This document shows positions 58,001 to 64,000 of a stretch of 64,000 nt of DNA, piece by piece. This stretch comes from Edaphochlamys debaryana (lineage: Eukaryota > Chlorophyta > Chlorophyceae > Chlamydomonadales): positions 186,001 to 250,000 of the forward strand of contig JAEHOE010000010.1 in the NCBI GenBank assembly GCA_016858145.1, read 5' to 3'. The notes beneath the pieces were generated by a model. The model was not told the origin of the DNA. It worked only from the letters and a program-made list of their open reading frames with translations, and did no database searches. The translations under genes were made by a program, and so were the position numbers. Position 1 is the first letter of the stretch, and each line of letters starts with the position of its first letter.

Positions 58001-58973
58001 TCGTGTACGACTGGGCTTTTGGCGGGAGCCTGGAGGGCCGTCTGGCGCCGGGCGGTCCCGGGCTGGGCTGGAAGGATCGTGTGCGTGTGGCCGCTGAGGC
58101 GGGCACGGGTCTCGCGCTGCTGCACGGCCTCACGCCGCCCCTGGCGCACGGGTGAGAGGGACGGGTGGGGGGAACAGATCTTGCAACTGGTTGGAGGTTG
58201 CCGTGCCCTTACGTTTTGGTCTACCTTGCTCACACCTTTCCATCCCATTCCTCCACAGTTCCCTCCACCCCCGCAACGTGCTGTTGGACGGCGAGGGCCG
58301 GGCGCAGCTGGCAGACGTGGGCCTGGGGACCGCTCCGCCGGAGGGCGGAGGTGCGGGGCCCGAGGGAGACGTCCACGCCCTGGGCGTGCTCATGCTCCGC
58401 CTGCTGGGAGTGGGCGGCTCGGAGGGAGACGTGGTGGCGCGGGCGCGGGCGGCGCAGTCCGACCCCACCCTCTCGGCGCTGGTCGGCTCCGGGCGTGCGG
58501 GGGCCGACTGGCCCTACCCCGAGTCTCTTGGCTTTGCCCACCTGGCGCTCAAGTGCGTGGGCCCCGACCCCGGCAGCCGGCCGGACCTTCGCTCCGTGGT
58601 GCTCCCGGCCCTGCTGCAGCTGCACAACCGCACACGGCTGTACGGGGACGGGCCGGCAGGGCCCGCAGCAGCGGCCGCCCTGCCGCAGGAGGGGGAGGAG
58701 GAGGAGGGCGATGCGCCCACCAACATCCCGGCGGGCTTCGTGTGCCCCATCACACAGGAGCTTATGGCCGACCCCTGCGTCGCTGCGGACGGCTTCAGCT
58801 ACGAGCGGATCGCGATCCAGGAGTGGACCTCACGCTTCACGGCGGCCGGCCGCCCCGCCCGCAGCTCCCTCACCAACCTGCCGTTGCCGCACCCAAACGT
58901 AGTGCCCAACAACGCCCTTAAACAGCTCATTCGGCATTGGAACATTTGGAAGGAGGAGAAGCGGCATGGCTAG
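55006..58973 (+). CDS. Receptor F: complete jacalin-like receptor pseudokinase with U-box
   Basis: Ten exons (55006-55111, 55350-55446, 55531-55568, 55666-55770, 56039-56301, 56571-56787, 56943-57005, 57175-57643, 57750-58151, 58259-58973) sum to 825 codons. Signal peptide (AIVISLVLGIGLLLV), Cys-rich module (DCDCDA, TCSSKGWCQG), Pro linker with RWFCG, jacalin-like halves (LLGFVGNNTY; EDVPSGYLLAGLMWQ), TM (GVFVACLTPLAIIGALGVYF) and a Gln/Arg-rich basic stretch. The juxtamembrane QSV motif is degraded. The kinase reads VAAKRM at the lysine and HGSLHPRN in the catalytic loop. Here the intron that splits CPITQ from the rest of the U-box in A, B and E is cleanly absent. The 57643 donor (GTGCAG) is one choice; a GC donor at 57641 also keeps phase. 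Confidence 0.8.
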
Positions 58974-59633
58974 CATGGCTGGGGCCTGCTGACAGGGGCC
59001 TGCTGACTGGTGGCTAACGGGTGCGCTGCAACCCTCTGGGCCCTGAAATTGGCGTAGAGTGAACATGGCTGTACGCTGGGCGAGAAGTGCGCGGGCTCAG
59101 TGGTGTGCCTTCCTAGGGTTTAGCCCTATCGCCTGCGCACGGCGAGTCGCCAGTGGTTATGTGTGGTTGAAATGTGGCTGGCCGAAGCGGTTTGCAGTTA
59201 TGCTGCTGGGCTGTGCGACGCATGCAAGGGGCCGCTTGAATGGCGATGTATGCATGGCGAAGTTACAGCTGATGTTAAGCTGACATCAAGTACCGGGAAT
59301 GTGTGGGCTGAGGGAAGCCCCCCTGGATTTTTTGCCCATGGGGGTCAGCCCTTCTCCTGCGTTCGGGCAGCTAACCTTGTCGCGGGGCGCCGGGCCAAAC
59401 TGGGGGGCGCCGGGGGGGCGGCGGGTTTGCAGTGGGCACGGTGTCACCCGGCCTTCGTCGGGCTCCTGCTGCACGGCTATCTCAGAGAATACTTATACAG
59501 ACCAGAACTACTCCTCGATTGTACCGAGTAATCAGGCCTTCTGTAGAGCAGCTCACCACCCCGCGACATCCTAAACCAAGCAGAGCATTTGACGCTTTTG
59601 AAGGAGGAGAGTAAACGACAGACCACCAAAGCC
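58974..59633. other. Intergenic region, no supported gene
   Basis: Open frames here have no recognisable motifs. The sequence is partly less GC-rich than the flanking exons. Confidence 0.5.
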
Positions 59634-59939
59634 ATGGGTCGAAGCTGCGAGGAGCGGTGCGCAGCGACGGTTTACTTTGCCGTTCTCTGGAAGTTCGGCG
59701 ACGACTGGTATGAGGCCTGGGTGCCTGACGTCGGGGGCGCGGCGGTCATCGCATCCACGGAGGAGGAGGTTTTGGCTGAGATTCGTGAGCAGCTGGCAGC
59801 ATGCTTGGAGGAGGTCGACCGGCCGACACCGTCAAACAGACAGGCCGCCGAGGAGAAGGCAATTGCACTGCTTCAGGAGTGCGAACCGGGAGATTATCCA
59901 GCGCCAGTCTCAAAACGGGTGGTGCCTGTCTCAGTATGA
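59634..59939 (+). CDS. HicB-like domain protein, single exon
   Basis: An intronless frame of 101 residues starts at ATG 59634 in a strong context (GCCATGG). Residues about 12-60 follow the HicB fold pattern: VYFAVLWKFGDDWYEAWVPD, a short turn in place of LPG(C), then the helix TEEEVLAEIREQLAACLEEV, and a later proline (RPTPS). In bacteria HicB proteins are antitoxins of HicAB systems or act alone as small RNase-H-like-fold regulators. No HicA-like partner frame is seen on either side. Presence in an intron-rich algal region as a single exon suggests transfer from a bacterium or organelle lineage, though the GC content and codon use match the neighbourhood. The function in the alga is unknown. 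Confidence 0.55.
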   Translation: MGRSCEERCAATVYFAVLWKFGDDWYEAWVPDVGGAAVIASTEEEVLAEIREQLAACLEEVDRPTPSNRQAAEEKAIALLQECEPGDYPAPVSKRVVPVSV

Positions 59940-61697
59940 CCTCACGGCGGGAAGGGGCGGGTGGGGCCTGTGTCACGGGGTGGGGTGCTGGTGGCGCCAC
60001 CTAGCCGGGGATCGGCGTGGGAAGGGGTGGTTTCCCATGTTGGTGGTAGAGTGCCTTAGCCGGCACGGGATGCGGGGTTGGGGGGGGGGAGCTTGTGCAA
60101 GCAGTTTGACAAGGGTGGCTGCCCGAGGGCAGGAAAAGGGCTGAGCCCCGTGGTCCCCCCCAGGGGGCCCAATGTTCGAGTCCTCAACCCGTCCACGTCC
60201 GCTCCCGGTGCGTGGGCCTGGCCAAAAGGGTTCGGGCGCGGGTTGACGCAGCCTGCAGCTATCAGGGGCCGGGGGTTGCGTTGCCTGCCAGATGCTACGG
60301 CCTGGAGACGCTCTCGGCTCTGCCCCGCTTCTTCACAACGCCGCCGGTGTTGCCCCGGGGCTCCGGCTCCCCCTACGCAGGCGCCTTCCCTGTCGGCGCC
60401 TTCCTCGACATCACCGCCGCCGCTGTGGGACCCAGCCGTGCGTCGGTGACCCACCGTGCTGGCGGCAGAGCAGCGGTCTAGCCGCACGCCTGATCCTGGA
60501 ACGCAAGTGGCTGGACAGCGGCGTGGTTGGGGCTGCCCACCCCGTACGTGGGCCGGCTGTGGCTGTCCGCTGCCCCGGCTCCATGCAGCTTTGCTGAGGA
60601 GCCGGGCGTCGCGTACGAGCGCCGCCGCATCTGCGCCCTGCGCCTGCCGAAGGGCTTGAACCGCTGGGTGGCGCCAGGTGGCACACCCCGGCGGCATGGC
60701 TGGGCGCGCAGTGGACCGCAAGGTGGAGAGGGCGCAAGGTGGACAGGGCGGCTTACCGGTATGGAGCGGGGTTGTGAGAACGTGCGCGGGCCCACGGCGG
60801 GGCAGCCGGGCGCCCGGACCAGATGAGGGCGGGAGGTGGCGGGGTGGCTGGGGAGAGCGGTGGGAGCGGGAGGTGGCGACTGTCAAGGCAGGTACTGGCC
60901 AGGCCTGTGGAGCGGCGCCTGTGGGGTGCGCGATAGGGGTGCGCTTGAGGCACCTGCCTCCTGTAGCGGTGGGAGGTCTTATGGTTAGGGGAACGAAAGT
61001 TAGAGTGCTGCTTGGAGATGCGCCGACGCCGCTTAGGGTGCGTGCGGTCACAGGGACGGGAGTGCTGGAGGACGGGGGTGCTGGACGAGGGGGGTGCTTG
61101 GCCTCTTCTCCTGTAAGTGCATGTCTGTGCCATGTCGTGGTGGCCGTTGTTGACGCAAAGCCGCCAGGCTTCTGTTTACAGTAGTGCTGAAGTAAAGGAG
61201 CGCCAGCCTCCGCTGCCTGGCCTCTTCCAAGTTACAGCCCCTGGCGACCCTTACTACACATCCACGACCCCACGCAGCCTTCGGATGGAAACACATGCCC
61301 GACTTGCCCCGCTCAAGCTGCACCGGTATTCGATATCGGCGTCCACCCGTGAGATGGGGTAGGGATTGAGGGCCTGGCGAAGCCAGGGAGGCGGCGGGGG
61401 CGGAGGCACTAAGGGCTTGACAAACCGGGAAGCACGAACGGGGTAGCCCGCGCCCTATGCGCGTCGTCCACTGCAGTACAGCCTAAGCCCGTTGCGTCTC
61501 CCCATGTAACTCGCTTATACCTTCATTTACTACTTGTAATTCTTACGGTGTATACATGCGCTTTTGAGCAGAGCTCCTCAGAGCGATAACCGGCCGATAC
61601 ACTTTGGTGCGCTCGCAGACGCTGGCTCTCCCTGACAAAGCCGTGCTGCAGCCGAGCTATAAATATTACATCGTTAGCCCAGCTCTATCGCAAACGC
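59940..61697. other. Stretch with one possible unclassified exon pair
   Basis: A coding-like segment at 60252-60481 (LETLSALPRFFTTPPVLPRG and on to GAFPVGAFLDITAAAVGP) could be spliced from a segment ending at 60207 (VRVLNPSTSAP) via GTGCGT...GACGCAG, in phase. No start codon or family is recognised, so this is weak. TGTAA motifs at 61505-61509 and 61535-61539 could end such a transcript. The remainder shows no supported feature. Confidence 0.25.
61659..61666 (+). promoter_or_regulatory. TATA box upstream of receptor G
   Basis: TATAAATA lies 32-39 bp before the ATG at 61698, leaving room for only a very short 5'UTR. Confidence 0.5.
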
Positions 61698-64000
61698 ATG
61701 TTGCGGATACGAGTTCGTTCGCATGACCACGCGACTGTGGGCCTTCCGCTGCCCGTGCGCTTCAGACTAGTTCTTCCTACTGTACTAGTGCTGCTGGTGT
61801 CATCGCGGGCGCAAACTGAGGGTAAGTCGGGTGCAGAGGTCATGCGCTCGCTCTTGCGACTCCTGCCTGGCGCCACCGCTCGCACAGGGCCTGGATGAGG
61901 TGTTGTATCGCTACTGATTCACCGATGCATCTGGTGCATCTACTGGTCAACGAGTGCCAACTTCCCGTCGCTCGAGCACCCGCCCGTGCTGCGTCTTCCC
62001 GCGTCTTCCTATCCACACTTCCCTTCCCCCCTGCGCAACCCCCTTCGGCACTCGCACTGGTGCCCTTTGGTTAACAAATCTGGCTCTACATCCTTGCCGC
62101 CGGTTACGTTGCTAACGCCCTCCTTCCCGCCCCTGTCCCTACCGCTCCCCATCCTAGGCGGGCCGCCGCCCCCAGCACTCCCACGGCCCACCCGAGTGTT
62201 AACGAGCAGCTACTTCTGTGGTTCACCTGCGCGGGGGTATGACGTATCCAGTGAGTGCCTGCGTAAAACAACCGGCTAGCCTACTAGCCAATGGGACCGC
62301 TATGCCATACATTTTACGCTGTACAGCAACCCCAGACCTCCCTTGCACCCTTCCCCGCGCACCCCAGGTGATGACACGGGCTACGTGGTGGAGGGGCACC
62401 CCTTCCTTGGCTTCTTTGGCCAGGGCGAGAACACCATCGACTCGCTCTGGTCCGTCTACATGGACGGCGGGTCCGTGGCGGCCCCACGGGTCAGGGGTCC
62501 CAAGCACGGGCCGGGACGGATCTGGCTGGACACCTTTGCGACCTTCTCGCTGGACCTGACCACCTCTTGGAGCCTCACCTCGCCAGACCGTATCGTAAAC
62601 GTCACCGTGTGTTGCGAGATGAGCCAGGTGCGTGGTCGGCTGCTGGTACGGGCCGCATCGAAGGAGGGGGTGGCCGGGAAGGGCGTGGGGAGCCAGGTGC
62701 GTGTGTGGTCGACGTCTGGTGCGGGCCGCCGGGTCGCACAGGGGCCGTGGGGTCCGGGGGCCGGCAGTGGGCGGAGCTTATTGCAGCGTGCGGGAGGTAC
62801 TGCCGGTGGTCAATTCAAGTGATGAGGCAGGCAGAGGGCGCACACGGGTGCAAGCATTCAAGTAGTTGCCCACTCCTTGTTCCCTACCTCCCTCTGCAGG
62901 AGATGATAGGCATGCAGCCGCAACCGCAGCAGCTACGCCTCATGACCGCACGCGGGGCCGTGCTCAAGGTCGGAAATGACGATGTGCCGCACCGATACGG
63001 CACTGTGTACACCACGACGTGCTCAGACTGGGAGCCGGTGCCGCCCGGCTTCCTTCTGGCCGGAGTCAGCTGGATGAAGGACACAATTTCCATCTTTGAA
63101 GGGTTCTCGGGCCGTGCCGCCTTCATCTTTGCGGGTATGTTTGCATCTGTGCCTGGGGTGTGGAGGGGTGTACGGGGAGGGTAGTCTCTGAGGGGTGCAC
63201 GGGCGTGGCGCCACCACCCATCCCCCGGGCGTGGGACCGTGGGCTCAGCATGTATTAAATTGATCGTCCCCGGCGCGCAACTGACAACTGCTTCGCCTGA
63301 CAGAGCCGAGCCCTAACGCCTGGTTCTACACCAGCTCGCCGCCGCCGCCCCCAAGCCTGCCGTCGCCGCCCCCGCAAGGTCAGGCACATCACGAAAGCCC
63401 AGCAGTCAGCACCGGGTCGGAAGCATGAGCTGCGGTCTTGATGATGCCTCCCTTGCCGTTGGCAGGGCTGTATGCAAGTAGGAGGGTATCACCACCAGTC
63501 ACCATGCATGCCGTGACCCGCACGCCTCCTCCTCCTGCTGCCCCTTCCCTGCTTCCCTCAGCTTACCCCGACATCCGTCGGGGCGGATCTGTACCCGATC
63601 CGGGCTTCGGACATGACGTGGAGATTGCCACAATCATCGCCATCGTCATCCCAGTCATGTTCGGGCTCGTCGTCCTCTGCTTCTGTGGGTGCTTCGTAAG
63701 GCGCTGGATGCTTCTAAAAGAGCACAAGGCGCTTGCCGCCTCGGCAGAAGCCGTGGCGGCCGCTTACCGACAGCAGCCGGGCCCAGCGCCACAAGTCATG
63801 GCTGCAGCTGCCCTGATGCCCTGCGCCCCGCCGCCAGCTGCAGCCTCCTGGCCGCCCCCCTCCGCGGAGGTCAGGGCAGACGTGCCCTCGGCAGCGCAGC
63901 CACCAGGGTCTCACCTGCCCACCACCGTCTTCCCAGCGATCCACCTCAACGGCGGCACAGCCCCGCCTGCCACCGTGGTACAGCCGCATCCGTTCGCGGC
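61698..64000 (+). CDS. Receptor G: jacalin-like ectodomain and TM (runs off the window)
   Basis: Exons 61698-61821 (signal peptide, RLVLPTVLVLLVSSRAQ), 62158-62250 (Pro linker, SSYFCGSP), 62368-62627 and 62900-63134 (jacalin-like halves: FLGFFGQGENTI ... TSWSLTSPDRI; LRLMTARGAVLK ... AAFIFAG), 63304-63378 (Pro-rich PPPPPSLPSPPP), and 63562 to the window end (TM IATIIAIVIPVMFGLVVLCF, Cys-rich junction CGCF, then Pro/Ala-rich juxtamembrane). Phases match the other receptors, but the two exons of the DCDCDG Cys-rich module are not found between the signal peptide and linker. Whether kinase and U-box exons follow cannot be seen. Confidence 0.7.

Overview
The window is nuclear DNA from a volvocine or Chlamydomonas-like green alga. 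This is inferred from very GC-rich sequence, many short introns of the GTGAG/GTGCG...CAG type, proline-rich extracellular linkers, TGTAA polyadenylation motifs and protein families typical of green algae. Every gene I can support lies on the + strand. Exon models were built by hand. For the main genes the summed coding length is divisible by three, which is an internal check on the junctions but not proof of them.

Layout. 1-3.65 kb: 3' part of a secreted protein with jacalin-like repeats. 4.8-8.5 kb: three tandem genes for a hydrophobic protein of about 77 residues with repeated TSP-W-P motifs; the third copy is out of frame. A scrap of the lectin gene's last exon lies between copies 1 and 2. 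9.9-17.4 kb: a 17-exon organellar TWINKLE-type DNA primase-helicase. 18.0-19.6 kb: an AlkB-like dioxygenase joined to a repeat-built coiled coil. 19.7-23.4 kb: a membrane-anchored, low-complexity 1048-residue protein. 24.7-64.0 kb: a cluster of seven related receptor genes (A to G). The cluster is interrupted by a 6.8-kb inverted-repeat mobile element, and a small HicB-like gene lies at 59.6 kb.

Receptor cluster. The ancestral plan is signal peptide, Cys-rich module (DCDCDG...C...GWC), proline-rich linker, jacalin-like ectodomain in two exons, one transmembrane helix, juxtamembrane linker, kinase domain in two exons, and C-terminal U-box. The kinase lacks the catalytic Asp (HRD reads HGS) and has a very short activation segment, so these look like receptor pseudokinases coupled to a ubiquitin-ligase domain. 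A has a stop codon before the membrane helix that a nearby alternative acceptor would skip. B has a different beta-sandwich plus EGF-like ectodomain. C ends after the membrane helix and keeps only a kinase scrap downstream. D is split in its first exon by the mobile element and has further lesions. E and F look complete. G runs off the window. Kinase exons are nearly identical between copies while ectodomains have diverged, suggesting ongoing gene conversion inside and diversification outside.

The receptor pseudokinase/U-box cluster is the best candidate for an undescribed system. I infer that it senses extracellular ligands, probably glycans, and signals through ubiquitination. That role is not shown by the sequence.
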